Notes: generated by a model not told the origin, from the sequence alone. A stretch of DNA of 64,000 bases from Streptomyces sp. H27-H1 (GCF_026627445.1 NZ_JAPNLJ010000004.1:186001-250000); one strand, 5' to 3'; positions 33,894 to 42,644 are shown, counted from the first letter of the stretch. Made by a program: numbers and translations.

Positions 33894-35623
33894 GCCGCCT
33901 CCGCCTCAGTCAGCTGGGAGAGCACGATCTCCCGGTAGGTCTCATTGCCGGCCATCAGCTCGTGGTGGCGCCCTTCGCCCACCACCTGGCCCTCGTCGAG
34001 GACGATGATCCGGTCGGCGTCGCGGATCGTGGAGACCCGCTGGGCGACGATGACCACGGTCGCCTCCTCGGTCTCCCGGGCGAGCGCGGAGCGCAGTGCG
34101 GCGTCCGTCGCGTAGTCCAGGGCCGAGAAGGAATCGTCGAACAGGTAGATCTCCGGGCGCTGAACGAGCGTGCGCGCGATCGCGAGCCGCTGGCGCTGGC
34201 CGCCGGAGACGTTGGTTCCGCCCTGGTTGACCGGCGCGTCGAGCCCGCCCTCCAGCTCGGACACGAAGTCCTTGGCCTGCGCCACCTCCAGCGCGTGCCA
34301 CAGCTCTTCGTCGGTGGCGTCGGGGCGCCCGTAGCGCAGGTTGGTGGCGACCGTCCCGGAGAAGAGGTACGGCTTCTGCGGCACCATGCCGACCGTCCGG
34401 GCGAGCAGTTCCGGGTCGATGCGCCGTACGTCCTCCCCGTCCACGAGCACGTCGCCGCCGGTCGCGTCGAACAGCCGGGGGACCAGCCCCAGCAGCGTGG
34501 ACTTGCCGCTGCCGGTGGAGCCGATCACCGCGGTGGTCTCGCCGGGGCGGGCCACCAGGTCGACTCCGCGCAGGACGGGGGCCTCGGCGCCCGGGTAGCG
34601 GAAGTCGGCGCCGCGCAACTCCAGGCGGCCGCGGTGGAGCAGCTTGCGGATCGGGTCGGTGGGCGGGATCACACTGGATTCGGTGTCCAGCACCTCCTGG
34701 ACGCGCTCGGCGCAGACCTCGGCGCGCGGCACCATCATGAACATGAAGGTGGCCATCATCACGGACATGACGATCTGCATCAGGTAGGCGAGGAAGGCCG
34801 TCAGCTGGCCGATCTCCATGCCGCCGCTGTCGATGCGCATCGCGCCGAACCAGATGACGGCGACGCTGGAGATGTTCACGACCACGATCACGGTCGGGAA
34901 CATCAGCGCGAGCAGCTTGCCGGCCGCCAGCGAGACGCCGGTGAGGTCCGCGTTGGCCTTGCGGAAGCGGTCCTTCTCGTAGTCGTCGCGGATGAACGCG
35001 CGAATCACACGGTTGCCGGTGATCTGCTCGCGCAGGACCCGGTTGACCGTGTCCAGACGCGTCTGCATCGCACGGAACAGCGGCCGCGTCTTCAGCACGA
35101 TCGCGCCGACCGCCAGGCCGAGGACCGGGACCACGGCCAGCAGCACGCCCGACAGCTTCACGTCGAGCGAGAGAGCCATGAAGATACCGCCGACGCACAT
35201 GATCGGCGCCGAGACCATAAGAGTGAAGGTCATCAGGACGAGCATCTGGATCTGCTGCACGTCGTTCGTCGTACGGGTGATCAGCGACGGGGCGCCGAAG
35301 TGGCCGAGCTCACGCGCGGAGAAGCTCTGCACGCGGTCGAAGATGCCGGCCCGCAGGTCCCGGCCGAAGGCCGCGGCGGTGCGGGCTCCGTAGTAGACGG
35401 CGCCGACGTTGCAGACGAGCTGTACCAGCGAGACGCCGAGCATCAGCGCGCCGAAACGCAGGATGTACCCGGTGTCGCCGTTGACGACACCGTTGTCAAT
35501 GATGTCGGCGTTCAGCGTGGGCAGGTAGAGGCTCGCGCTGGTCTGCAGCAGTTGCAGCAGGACCAGCACGGCGATCGGTTTCCGGTACGGGCCCAGGTGG
35601 GTCCGCAGAAGTCGTATGAGCAC
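33890..35623 (-). CDS. ABC exporter subunit A (permease-ATPase)
   Basis: The 577-residue half-transporter has six membrane helices (about 15-300), then Walker A IGSTGSGKST, signature NVSGGQRQRLAIA and Walker B IYLFDDSFSALD, in which Asp replaces the catalytic Glu. Q-loop VPQKPYLFSG and H-region VAQRVST (Gln in place of His) are also atypical. Together with subunit B's intact Walker B and degenerate signature loop this predicts one competent and one impaired ATP site, as in heterodimeric exporters such as BmrCD. GTG 35623 gives the family N-terminus (VLIRLLRTHLGPYRK) with GGAG about 10 nt upstream. First gene of the pair. Confidence 0.92.
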   Translation of the reverse strand: MLIRLLRTHLGPYRKPIAVLVLLQLLQTSASLYLPTLNADIIDNGVVNGDTGYILRFGALMLGVSLVQLVCNVGAVYYGARTAAAFGRDLRAGIFDRVQSFSARELGHFGAPSLITRTTNDVQQIQMLVLMTFTLMVSAPIMCVGGIFMALSLDVKLSGVLLAVVPVLGLAVGAIVLKTRPLFRAMQTRLDTVNRVLREQITGNRVIRAFIRDDYEKDRFRKANADLTGVSLAAGKLLALMFPTVIVVVNISSVAVIWFGAMRIDSGGMEIGQLTAFLAYLMQIVMSVMMATFMFMMVPRAEVCAERVQEVLDTESSVIPPTDPIRKLLHRGRLELRGADFRYPGAEAPVLRGVDLVARPGETTAVIGSTGSGKSTLLGLVPRLFDATGGDVLVDGEDVRRIDPELLARTVGMVPQKPYLFSGTVATNLRYGRPDATDEELWHALEVAQAKDFVSELEGGLDAPVNQGGTNVSGGQRQRLAIARTLVQRPEIYLFDDSFSALDYATDAALRSALARETEEATVVIVAQRVSTIRDADRIIVLDEGQVVGEGRHHELMAGNETYREIVLSQLTEAEAA

Positions 35624-35872
35624 GCGCAGGCTCCGGTCGGCATGATCGAGGGGGTTCACACCATCTTGAGCCAAACGGAGGTCTGATCCCCAACGCTTTT
35701 CGCAAAGGCAGGTCAAAAGGAGTACGCGCGGAGCGTGAGTCCTAGGCCTGCCGCGCCGTGCCCGCGCGCCGTGCCGATCGCGTGGGCCGGGAGGAGACTG
35801 GGGGAGGGAGAGAGTGCGTGGCCGGGGGAATCCTGGGGGGAATCTCGGGACGGATCGGCCGTGGAGGAACCC

Positions 35873-36238
35873 ATGACGGCAACCAATCGCGAGCAGACCC
35901 CCGTCGTTGTCGCAGGTCCTGGCGCCGAGGTGCGTGTGCAGGAGCTCGGCGGAGGCTACTCGGTGGCGTTCGGGCGGTTCGACAAGGGCGTGGACATGAC
36001 CCCGGCGTTCAAGGGACTGCCGGACGACCTGTGCCCGTGCCCGCACTACGCCTACGTGCTCAAGGGCCGGATCAAGATGCACACGAAGGACGGCGAGCAG
36101 ATCTACTCGGCGGGGGATGCCTGCTACTGGGAACCCGGCCACGCTCCAGAGGCCCTCGAGGACACCGAGTACCTCGACTTCTCGCCCACGGAGGAGTTCC
36201 AGGCGGTCATCGACCACGTGAAGGCGCAGCTGTCCTGA
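35873..36238 (+). CDS. Cupin domain-containing protein
   Basis: The 121-residue protein has a single cupin barrel: LPDDLCPCPHYAYVLKGRIKMH (motif 1) and AGDACYWEPGHAPEAL (motif 2). ATG 35873 follows GGAGG by 6 nt. It has Cys-Pro-Cys-Pro before the motif-1 histidine. It is a single gene, divergent from the ABC exporter and convergent with the sugar kinase. Ligand and role are unknown. Confidence 0.82.
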   Translation: MTATNREQTPVVVAGPGAEVRVQELGGGYSVAFGRFDKGVDMTPAFKGLPDDLCPCPHYAYVLKGRIKMHTKDGEQIYSAGDACYWEPGHAPEALEDTEYLDFSPTEEFQAVIDHVKAQLS

Positions 36239-36308
36239 GCAGCGACGTGCCCGGCCCGGCCCGGCCCGGCCCCGGGACCCGGCTCGAAGACCCGGCCCGG
36301 GGACCTGC

Positions 36309-37748
36309 CTAGAACGCGCCCGGGTGGATCTGGTCCCGCGTCGCGACGTACTGCTGGCGCACGCCCTGCCAGGCCGGGTACTCCTCGTCCGGCTCGAACA
36401 GCTGCGCCGCCGGCGCCGGCCACACGGGCGGGGCGTCGGGGGCCGCGGTGCCCCGGGCCACGCCGAGTGCCCACGCCGCCTGCCGGGCCGCGCCCAGCGC
36501 CGCGTAGTCCGCCGGCCCCGGTACGAGGACCTGGGTGCCGAACAGCCCCGGCGCGAAGGCCTGTACGGCGGGCAGGTCGGCCGCCGCGCCCAGCAGGAAC
36601 ACCCGGCGGATCTCCACGCCGCGGCTGCGCAGCACGTCGAGCGCGTCCACCAGCCCGCACAGCATGCCCTCGAAGGCGGCCCGTGCGAGGTGCTCCGGCT
36701 TCATGGAGTCCCGGCGCAGCCCCGACAAGGTCCCGGCGGTGTGCGGCAGGTTGGGCGTCCGCTCTCCCTCCAGGTACGGCAGGAGTACGAGTCCGTGCGC
36801 GCCCGGGGTCGACTTCAGCGCGAGCTCGCTCAGCCCCTCCAGATCGGTGCCCAGCAGTTCGGCGGTGCCGCGCAGGGCCCGTACGGCGTTCAGGGTGTTC
36901 ACCACCGGCAGGTGCATCCCGGCGGCGTCGGCGAACGAGGTGATCAGCCCGCCCGGCTCCGACAGTGCCTCGTGGTGCACCGCCATCACCGACCCGGAGG
37001 CGCCCAGCGAGACCACGGCGTCGCCGGGCCCCATGCCCAGCCCGAGCGCGGCCGCCATGGTCTCGCCGGTACCGGCGGAGATCAGCAGCCCCTCGGGCGT
37101 GGTCCCGGCGGCTTCGGACGGTCCGAGCACCTCGGGCAGCAGTGCCCGGTGCCCGAGCGCGAGCTCGACCAGGTCGGGCCGGTAGGCGCCGGTGGCCGCC
37201 GACCAGTACCCGGTACCGGAGGCGCCACCGCGGTCGGTGGTCCGCCGGGCCGGCCGGCCCAGCAGCTGCCACACCAGCCAGTCGTGCGGGGACATCAGCA
37301 CGGCCACCCGCCGGGCCGCCTCCGGCTCGGTACGGGCCAGCCAGGCGAGCTTCGCGACCGGCTGCGCCGAATGGGGGACCGAGCCGACGGCCCCGGCCCA
37401 GGCCTGCCGACCGCCGAGCGACTCGATGAGGTCGGCGGCGGCGGCCTGTCCGCGCTTGTCGTTGCCGACCAGCGCGGGACGGACGAGGCCGCCCTGCGCG
37501 TCCAGCGGCAGCAGACCGTGCTGCTGCGCGGAGACCCCTATGGCCTGCACGCCTTCGAGGAGCCCGCCGCCGGCGGCCTCGCCGAGCGAGAGCAGCCAGG
37601 CCTGTGGATCGGTTTCGTGCGGCACGGCCTCGCCGGCGGGCTGCGGATGAGGGGCGTACCCCTGGCGCAGCACGGCGCCCGTCTCGGTGTCACAGACGAC
37701 GATGCGAGTGAATGCGGAAGAGCTGTCCAGCCCGGCGACTATCCCCAT
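36309..37748 (-). CDS. FGGY-family carbohydrate kinase (xylulokinase-like)
   Basis: The 479-residue kinase has the FGGY fold: MGIVAGLDSSSAFTRIVVCD (phosphate 1), VQAIGVSAQQHGLLPLD, DAVVSLGASGSVMA (phosphate 2), YLEGERTPNLP, and the C-terminal adenosine motif RRVFLLGAAADLPAVQ. The combination of GVSAQQHG and YLEGERTPN is typical of XylB-type enzymes that phosphorylate D-xylulose. No xylose isomerase or transporter is adjacent, so the substrate could be another sugar. ATG 37748 is the natural start. A hairpin lies upstream at 37838-37872. Confidence 0.87.
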   Translation of the reverse strand: MGIVAGLDSSSAFTRIVVCDTETGAVLRQGYAPHPQPAGEAVPHETDPQAWLLSLGEAAGGGLLEGVQAIGVSAQQHGLLPLDAQGGLVRPALVGNDKRGQAAAADLIESLGGRQAWAGAVGSVPHSAQPVAKLAWLARTEPEAARRVAVLMSPHDWLVWQLLGRPARRTTDRGGASGTGYWSAATGAYRPDLVELALGHRALLPEVLGPSEAAGTTPEGLLISAGTGETMAAALGLGMGPGDAVVSLGASGSVMAVHHEALSEPGGLITSFADAAGMHLPVVNTLNAVRALRGTAELLGTDLEGLSELALKSTPGAHGLVLLPYLEGERTPNLPHTAGTLSGLRRDSMKPEHLARAAFEGMLCGLVDALDVLRSRGVEIRRVFLLGAAADLPAVQAFAPGLFGTQVLVPGPADYAALGAARQAAWALGVARGTAAPDAPPVWPAPAAQLFEPDEEYPAWQGVRQQYVATRDQIHPGAF

Positions 37749-37837
37749 GCGGAGGATTCTGCCGCACGCCGGCGCGGGTTCGACCGCCCCGGTATGCGCG
37801 GGACCGGGCCGGTCCCGGTGCGGGACGGCCCGGTCCC

Positions 37838-37872
37838 CGGTGCGGGACAGGGCGCAGCCATGTCCCGCACCG
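37838..37872 (-). terminator. 12-bp perfect hairpin after the YtxH-like gene
   Basis: CGGTGCGGGACA (37838-37849) pairs with 37861-37872 around an 11-nt loop. A direct copy of CCGGTGCGGGAC lies just left at 37815. It follows the minus-strand YtxH-like gene by 28 bp. Confidence 0.65.
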
Positions 37873-37900
37873 GGCGCAAACCTGTGTGGGACCCGACCGG

Positions 37901-38209
37901 TCAGGTGTTGCTGGTGCCCCAGTCGTCCTCGCCCGCGCCACCGCCGCCGACCCGCGCCCGCAGGCCCCGTACCCGCCCGGCCAGGGCTTCCGGCACCGCG
38001 TGGCCCATCTTGTCGCTCACCGCGGCGAAGGCCTTGCCGGCGAACTCCCGGCCGCTCTGACCAGCGCTCTCGGCGGTGTTGCGCACCGCGGGGTTCTGCG
38101 CGAGCTCGCGTGCGGACTTCTTCAACTGTTCATACCGCTCGCGTCCGGCCCGGGTCCCGAGGACGTACCCGACGGCCAGTCCGACCGCGAACGTGACCTT
38201 GTAACGCAT
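37901..38209 (-). CDS. YtxH domain-containing membrane-associated protein
   Basis: The 102-residue protein starts MRYKVTFAVGLAVGYVLGTRAGRE, an N-terminal membrane helix ending in the typical YtxH motif GTRAGRERYEQL. A long helical, Ala-rich region follows, and the C-terminus is Gly-rich then acidic (GGGGAGEDDWG). YtxH proteins are general-stress-related with unknown activity. I chose ATG 38209 because AAGGG lies about 8 nt upstream; GTG 38218 is open. It is divergent from the tRNA cluster. Confidence 0.8.
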   Translation of the reverse strand: MRYKVTFAVGLAVGYVLGTRAGRERYEQLKKSARELAQNPAVRNTAESAGQSGREFAGKAFAAVSDKMGHAVPEALAGRVRGLRARVGGGGAGEDDWGTSNT

Positions 38210-38282
38210 GCCTGCCACCCTTCGTCGTGTGGTGCCCGGCCCGCTGTCGATACCGATTGGCGGAGCACCCCCCTGCTTGCGC

Positions 38283-38288
38283 TAATCT
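38283..38288 (+). promoter_or_regulatory. Possible -10 box (TAATCT) for the tRNA-Asn genes
   Basis: TAATCT lies 68 bp upstream of the first tRNA-Asn. A TTGGCG at 38257 could be a -35 but the 20-bp gap is long. It is the only promoter-like signal before the tRNAs. Confidence 0.3.
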
Positions 38289-38355
38289 ATGACTCGCAAC
38301 GGGCGCTCGCCCCCTGGCCAAGGCCGGAGGTGGGCTGTTCGGTGCAACGCAGCAA

Positions 38356-38428
38356 TCCCCTGTAGCTCAATTGGCAGAGCAGCCGACTGTTAATCGGCAG
38401 GTTACTGGTTCGAGTCCAGTCGGGGGAG
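38356..38428 (+). tRNA. tRNA-Asn (GTT), copy 1
   Basis: A complete 73-nt cloverleaf: acceptor TCCCCTG pairs with CGGGGGA (one G-T pair), anticodon loop CTGTTAA with anticodon GTT, T loop TTCGAGT, discriminator G. CCA is not encoded. It is identical to the second copy 78 bp downstream. Confidence 0.96.
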
Positions 38429-38433
38429 CGCGG

Positions 38434-38506
38434 TCCCCTGTAGCTCAATTGGCAGAGCAGCCGACTGTTAATCGGCAGGTTACTGGTTCGAGTCCAGTCG
38501 GGGGAG
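38434..38506 (+). tRNA. tRNA-Asn (GTT), copy 2
   Basis: Identical over all 73 nt to copy 1, with only 5 bp between the genes. They are probably one transcript, ending at the hairpin and T-run at 38519-38547. Confidence 0.96.
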
Positions 38507-38518
38507 CAAGAAGGAAGA

Positions 38519-38547
38519 GGACCCCGGGTGGGTCCTTTTTCTTTTTT
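38519..38547 (+). terminator. Rho-independent terminator with T-run after tRNA-Asn
   Basis: GGACCC (38519-38524) pairs with 38530-38535, followed by TTTTTCTTTTTT. The T-rich tail is rare in this GC-rich genome and makes this the most classical intrinsic terminator in the window. A-T pairs can extend the stem. Confidence 0.85.
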
Positions 38548-38691
38548 ACCCACTACGCGCAACCGGGCAGCGCCCCGCGCTGTCTCTCCGGGCAGGCGAA
38601 GCCGATCATGCGAGGCATCCGAGGCAGGAGATCGTATGAGCGGCTATGCTGCGGCAGACGGCGCGCACACATGTACGCGCCACGCCGTGAA

Positions 38692-38765
38692 GGGGCGGTA
38701 GCTCAGCCGGTTAGAGCAGCGGACTCATAATCCGTCGGCCGTGGGTTCGAGTCCCACCCGCCCCA
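38692..38765 (+). tRNA. tRNA with CAT anticodon (elongator Met or Ile2)
   Basis: A complete 74-nt cloverleaf: acceptor GGGGCGG/CCGCCCC, anticodon loop CTCATAA, T arm GTGGG-TTCGAGT-CCCAC, discriminator A, no encoded CCA. It lacks initiator features (the acceptor ends pair and there is no GGG/CCC run in the anticodon stem). Elongator Met and lysidine-modified Ile2 cannot be told apart by anticodon alone. A TATGCT box lies at 38645. Confidence 0.92.
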
Positions 38766-39150
38766 CTCGGAAGAATCGTCGTGACCTGCGGACGCAGGGT
38801 CTTTGGCCTGATGTCCTCGGGTCATTCGCCTCGCGGACCCTTCGCGACCCGTTCTGCAGCACCCTCCCGTCGGCCGTGTACGCCAATCCGTGCGCCGTGC
38901 GATTCGAACTCGTGCGCGAACATCCGCCCTGGAGTGGTGCGTACAGCCGGAAACCGTCGTATCGAGTGTCCGGCATGCGGCGCAGGTGGGCCGGTGACTC
39001 CTGTAGCGTTTTCGTCACGCAGTCGTGGTTCCGAAGTTCTCGCCCGCGGTGTTGACGCCGTGGGCGTTTTCGCTGTCCAGCACCTCCGGACCAGGCGGTC
39101 GTATCAGGGTTCCGCACCGCGTGGAACCCGTCCCCTAGAAGGAGATCAGC
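38766..39150 (+). other. Long leader region upstream of the cold-shock gene
   Basis: This 385-bp stretch has no convincing gene. TAGCGT at 39004-39009 is a possible -10 box and would give a leader of about 135 nt, typical for cold-shock mRNAs that fold differently at low temperature. I could not identify a specific fold by eye. Confidence 0.4.
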
Positions 39151-39354
39151 ATGGCTCTTGGCACCGTGAAGTGGTTCAACGCCGAAAAGGGCTTCGGTTT
39201 CATCGAGCAGGACGGTGGCGGCCCGGACGTGTTCGCCCACTACTCGAACATTGCCAGCCAGGGCTTCCGTGAGCTCCAGGAGGGCCAGCGCGTCAACTTC
39301 GACGTGACGCAGGGCCAGAAGGGCCCCCAGGCCGAGAACATCGTTCCGGCCTAA
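39151..39354 (+). CDS. CspA-family cold-shock protein
   Basis: The 67-residue RNA chaperone has both RNA-binding motifs: [18 protein letters not shown] (RNP1 KGFGFI) and [10 protein letters not shown] (RNP2 VFAHY). It melts RNA secondary structure and is commonly abundant in Streptomyces. AAGGAG lies 7 bases upstream of the ATG. A perfect 19-bp hairpin follows the stop by 6 bp. Confidence 0.97.
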   Translation: MALGTVKWFNAEKGFGFIEQDGGGPDVFAHYSNIASQGFRELQEGQRVNFDVTQGQKGPQAENIVPA

Positions 39355-39360
39355 GCCCTT

Positions 39361-39403
39361 GCCGAAGGCCCGGAGCCGCATCACGCGGCTCCGGGCCTTC
39401 GGC
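39361..39403 (+). terminator. 19-bp perfect hairpin after the cold-shock gene
   Basis: Bases 39361-39379 are the exact complement of 39385-39403, with a 5-nt loop. It begins 6 bp after the stop and lies between convergent genes. Confidence 0.85.
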
Positions 39404-39493
39404 GTCTCCCTGATCCCGGGGTCGGACTCTGATCGCGGCGTAGGCCAGGGCAGGGGGTCAGGACGGGGGGCAGGGCGTGGGGCAGGGCGGGGG

Positions 39494-40669
39494 TCAGAAG
39501 GCCTCCGTCTCCTCCACCAGATGGCGCAGGACGTCCGTCAGGTCCCCGCGGCGGGCGAAGGCCGTGCGTTGGCGGTGGGCGCCCGAGCCGTTGCGCAGCA
39601 GGCCGGCCAGGGTTCTCGACGCGTGGTCGAGGTCGCCGGAGGCGTCCAGTTCGGGGGCCACCCGGTCGAGCAGCGCCTCCGCCAGGTCCGCCGCCGGGAG
39701 TTCGACGCCCGTGTACGGGTCCAGGCCGAAGCCCTCCAGCCCGTCGTGGGCCGCCCGCCAGCGCGCGAGGCGCAGTACGTCGTCCCGTACGGGTGGATCG
39801 GGCCGCTGCTCGGCGATTTCGCGGAGGGCCGTGGCGACGAGGGCGCGGGCCAGTTCGGCCTGGAGGATGGCCGAGTCGATGTCCGGGGACATGTCGGGGG
39901 CGCGGATTTCGAGCGTCGGCCAGTTCCCCGAGGGGCGGAGGTCCCAGTAGACCATCTTGGTGTCGAGGGCCGCCCCGGAGCCGAGCAGGGTCTGCACGGA
40001 GCGCCGGAAGTGGGCCGTTGAGGTGAAGTGCGGCGGCAGTCCCGCCGAGGGCCAGCCCGCCCAGGCCATCGCCCGCCAGCTGGCGTGGCCGGTGTCGCGG
40101 CCTCCCCAGAAGGGTGAATTGGCCGCCAGCGCGATCAGGGTGGGCAGCCAGGGCCGGACCCGGTTGGAGACGGCCACCGCGGTGTCCACGTCGAGGGTGC
40201 CGATGTGGATGTGCCGGCCGCAGCTGACGAGGGTGTCGGTGAGCGCGCCGAAGCGCCGGTGCTGTTCGCGCTGGCGCGGCTCGTCGTCGGTCAGGTGGAG
40301 CGGGCCCTCCACGGCGAACACCGGCGAGGGCGCGGCCAGCAGCCGGCAGCCGTGCGCGCGGGCGGCCCGCGCGAGGGTGCGCCGCAGGCCGGCGAGTTCC
40401 CTGCGCAGGATCACCGCCGAGTCGGCGACGGGGGTGGCGATCTCCACCTGGTAGCGGGTGCCCTCGGCGTGCAGTTCGTGGGGGAGCCCCGCGGCGGTGG
40501 ACAGGACGAGCGGGGCGGCCGGGACCACCCTCAGGGTGCGGGCGTCGACGAGGAGGAACTCCTCCTCGACCCCCACGGTGAGCGGAAAGACCGGATCGGT
40601 CGCGCTCGGTGCCCCTGTGTTCGTGGTGCTGGTACCGGTGCTCGTGGTGCTGGTGCCAGGTTCGATCAC
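39494..40669 (-). CDS. Carboxylate-amine ligase (GCS2/YbdK-type glutamate-cysteine ligase)
   Basis: The 391-residue enzyme has the GCS2 features: LTVGVEEEFLLVDA, YQVEIATPVADS, CGRHIHIGTLDVDTA, ANSPFWGGRDTGHASWR and YWDLRPSGNWPTLEIRAPDM. YbdK-type enzymes join glutamate and cysteine or other amines using ATP; Streptomyces makes mycothiol, so the role is uncertain. The first 25 residues are a Thr/Ser/Gly repeat (STTSTGTSTTNTG). GTG 40669 follows AGGGAGG. Divergent from the MFS gene. Confidence 0.87.
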   Translation of the reverse strand: MIEPGTSTTSTGTSTTNTGAPSATDPVFPLTVGVEEEFLLVDARTLRVVPAAPLVLSTAAGLPHELHAEGTRYQVEIATPVADSAVILRRELAGLRRTLARAARAHGCRLLAAPSPVFAVEGPLHLTDDEPRQREQHRRFGALTDTLVSCGRHIHIGTLDVDTAVAVSNRVRPWLPTLIALAANSPFWGGRDTGHASWRAMAWAGWPSAGLPPHFTSTAHFRRSVQTLLGSGAALDTKMVYWDLRPSGNWPTLEIRAPDMSPDIDSAILQAELARALVATALREIAEQRPDPPVRDDVLRLARWRAAHDGLEGFGLDPYTGVELPAADLAEALLDRVAPELDASGDLDHASRTLAGLLRNGSGAHRQRTAFARRGDLTDVLRHLVEETEAF

Positions 40670-40881
40670 TACGCCTCCCTGGACATACGAGTCTTTTCAT
40701 CATGAGCTGAACTCCAGGCGAGGAGAGCGCGCCTATCCGGTCAAATGTCCGGTGGTGGTGGCGAGTTAGCGGCAACCAGCGTCCCGTCGCGGGACCCCGG
40801 TTCCGGGTGGGGCGACTGGTGTGCGTGCGTGGAAAGGGGAGTCGGCTTCCACCGGGCTCCCGGCCCCGGACGGCGGCGGCT

Positions 40882-40887
40882 TATCAT
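40882..40887 (+). promoter_or_regulatory. Leaderless-type -10 box (TATCAT) for the MFS gene
   Basis: TATCAT at 40882-40887 is 11 bp before GTG 40893, with no ribosome site between. This supports the chosen start as a leaderless gene. Confidence 0.45.
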
Positions 40888-40892
40888 CCTTT

Positions 40893-42164
40893 GTGCCCCG
40901 TACGACCGCTCCGCCACCGCCCACCCGCCCCCGGCGCCGCATATTGGCCGACCTCACCCCGCTGAGAACCTCCCCGGACTTCCGGCGGCTGTGGTTCGGC
41001 GGGATCATCTCCTGGCTGGGCCAGGCGATGACGGCCCTGGCGATCTCGCTCCAGGTCTACGAGATCACCGGGTCCAGCTTCTCCGTCGGACTGGTCGGGC
41101 TCTTCTCGCTCGTCCCGCTCGTCGTCTTCGGGCTCTACGGCGGGGCCGTCGCCGACACCATCGATCGCCGCAAACTCGGCCTCTTCAGCGCGCTCGGCAT
41201 GACCGCGCTGTCCTTCGCCCTGGCCGGCGCCGCGCTCCTGGACTACCACCGGGTCTGGCTGCTGTACGCCGTCGTCGCGCTCCAGGCCGTCTGCGGGGCG
41301 CTCAACGGGCCCGCCCGGTCGGCGATGATCCCGCGGCTGCTGCCCGCGGAGCAGCTGCCCGCCGCCAACGCCCTGAACTCCGTGACCACCACCTTCGGGA
41401 TGACCGCCGGCCCGGCGCTGGGCGGGATCATCGTCGGCTGGTGGGGCTACCAGGCCGCGTACCTCATCGACGTCGCGACCTTCGGCGCCGCCCTCTACGC
41501 GATGTGGCGGCTGCCGTCGATGAGGCCCGAGCGGAAGGAGGGCGCGAAGGGGCGCGCCTCCGTACTCGACGGCCTGCGCTTCCTCGGGACCCGGCCCAAC
41601 ATCCGGATGACCTTCTTCTCCGACATGGCCGCCATGGTGCTGGCCCAGCCGAAGGCACTGTTCCCGGCCATCGCCGTGCTCTGGTACGGCGGCGACGCCA
41701 AGACGGTCGGCCTGCTCGTCGCCGCCCCCGCCGTCGGGGCGCTGCTCGGCAGCCTGTTCTCCGGCTGGCAGGGCCGGATCCGCCGGCACGGGGTGGCGAT
41801 CCTGCTCTCCGTCGCCGCGTGGGGGCTGGCCATCGCCGCGTTCGGGCTGACCCGCAACCTGTGGCTCGGGCTGTTCTTCCTGGCCCTGGCCGGGTGCGCC
41901 GACAGCGTCTCGATGGTGTTCCGCACCACCATGCTGCAGGCCGCGACCCCGGACGACATGCGGGGCCGCCTGCAGGGCGTCTTCATCGTGGTCGTCGCCG
42001 GCGGGCCCCGGCTCGGGGACTTCCTCGCCGGGGCCACCGCCGACCTCACCTCCCCGGCCGTCGCTATCACGGGCGGGGGGCTCGGCTGTGTGCTCGTACT
42101 GGTGCTGCTGGCCGCGCGGTGGCGGGGGTTCGCCCGGTACGACGCGCGATCGCCGCAGGCCTGA
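40893..42164 (+). CDS. MFS transporter (EntS-type exporter)
   Basis: The 423-residue major facilitator has 10-12 membrane segments. The N-terminal pattern LRTSPDFRRLWFGGIISWLGQAMTALA, GAVADTIDRRKLGL (motif A-like), GPARSAMIPRLLP and PDDMRGRLQGVF is typical of the MFS_3/EntS group, which exports siderophores and macrolides. GTG 40893 is chosen because it is leaderless-like (TATCAT) and fits the family; upstream GTG 40821 adds a low-complexity N-terminus. It is divergent from the GCS2-type ligase gene; no siderophore genes are visible. Confidence 0.88.
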   Translation: MPRTTAPPPPTRPRRRILADLTPLRTSPDFRRLWFGGIISWLGQAMTALAISLQVYEITGSSFSVGLVGLFSLVPLVVFGLYGGAVADTIDRRKLGLFSALGMTALSFALAGAALLDYHRVWLLYAVVALQAVCGALNGPARSAMIPRLLPAEQLPAANALNSVTTTFGMTAGPALGGIIVGWWGYQAAYLIDVATFGAALYAMWRLPSMRPERKEGAKGRASVLDGLRFLGTRPNIRMTFFSDMAAMVLAQPKALFPAIAVLWYGGDAKTVGLLVAAPAVGALLGSLFSGWQGRIRRHGVAILLSVAAWGLAIAAFGLTRNLWLGLFFLALAGCADSVSMVFRTTMLQAATPDDMRGRLQGVFIVVVAGGPRLGDFLAGATADLTSPAVAITGGGLGCVLVLVLLAARWRGFARYDARSPQA

Positions 42165-42210
42165 GGCGGGGTCGGGGCTGGGGCTGGGGCCGGGCCGGGG
42201 GCGCCGGGGG

Positions 42211-42633
42211 TTACGCCTCCACCGGCTCCCGGGTGCGGTCGCTGACCTCCCCGCCGGTGTTGGCGGTGCCGGCGGGCTCGAACATCAGGATCGCCGTCTC
42301 CCCGTCGGCCTGCGGGCAGTGCTCGACCCCGCGCGGGACCACGTAGATCTCCCCGGGGTTCAGTACGACGTCCCCGGCGTGCAGCCGGATCGTCAGCGTG
42401 CCGCTCACGACGAGGAAGAGCTCGTCGGTGTCCTCGTGGGTGTGCCAGATGAACTCGCCCTGGATCTTGGCGATCTTGACCTCGTAGTCGTTGACCCGGG
42501 CGATCCGGTGCGGGGCCCACTGCTCGGTGAAGCCGGCCAGCTTCTCCGCGATGTTCACCACGCCCGCCGTGCCGGTGCCCGGCGCGGTCCGGCTGTTCTC
42601 GTACGTGTTCTCCTGCGTGCTGGGTGTCGTCAT
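42211..42633 (-). CDS. Cupin domain-containing protein
   Basis: The 140-residue protein has a complete cupin: GEFIWHTHEDTDELFLVVSGTLTI (motif 1, HxH and E) and NPGEIYVVPRGVEHCPQ (motif 2, His). Metal binding is likely. The N-terminal 25 residues are polar and probably flexible. It is divergent from an AraC-family gene with only 49 bp between the starts and an 18-bp palindrome in the gap, so it is the probable target of that regulator. Confidence 0.87.
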   Translation of the reverse strand: MTTPSTQENTYENSRTAPGTGTAGVVNIAEKLAGFTEQWAPHRIARVNDYEVKIAKIQGEFIWHTHEDTDELFLVVSGTLTIRLHAGDVVLNPGEIYVVPRGVEHCPQADGETAILMFEPAGTANTGGEVSDRTREPVEA

Positions 42634-42644
42634 AGGGGCAGGGT

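Noticed and set aside
38356..38506. Two identical 73-bp units as a repeat or CRISPR-like array
   Set aside because: They fold as tRNA-Asn genes and the spacer is only 5 bp.
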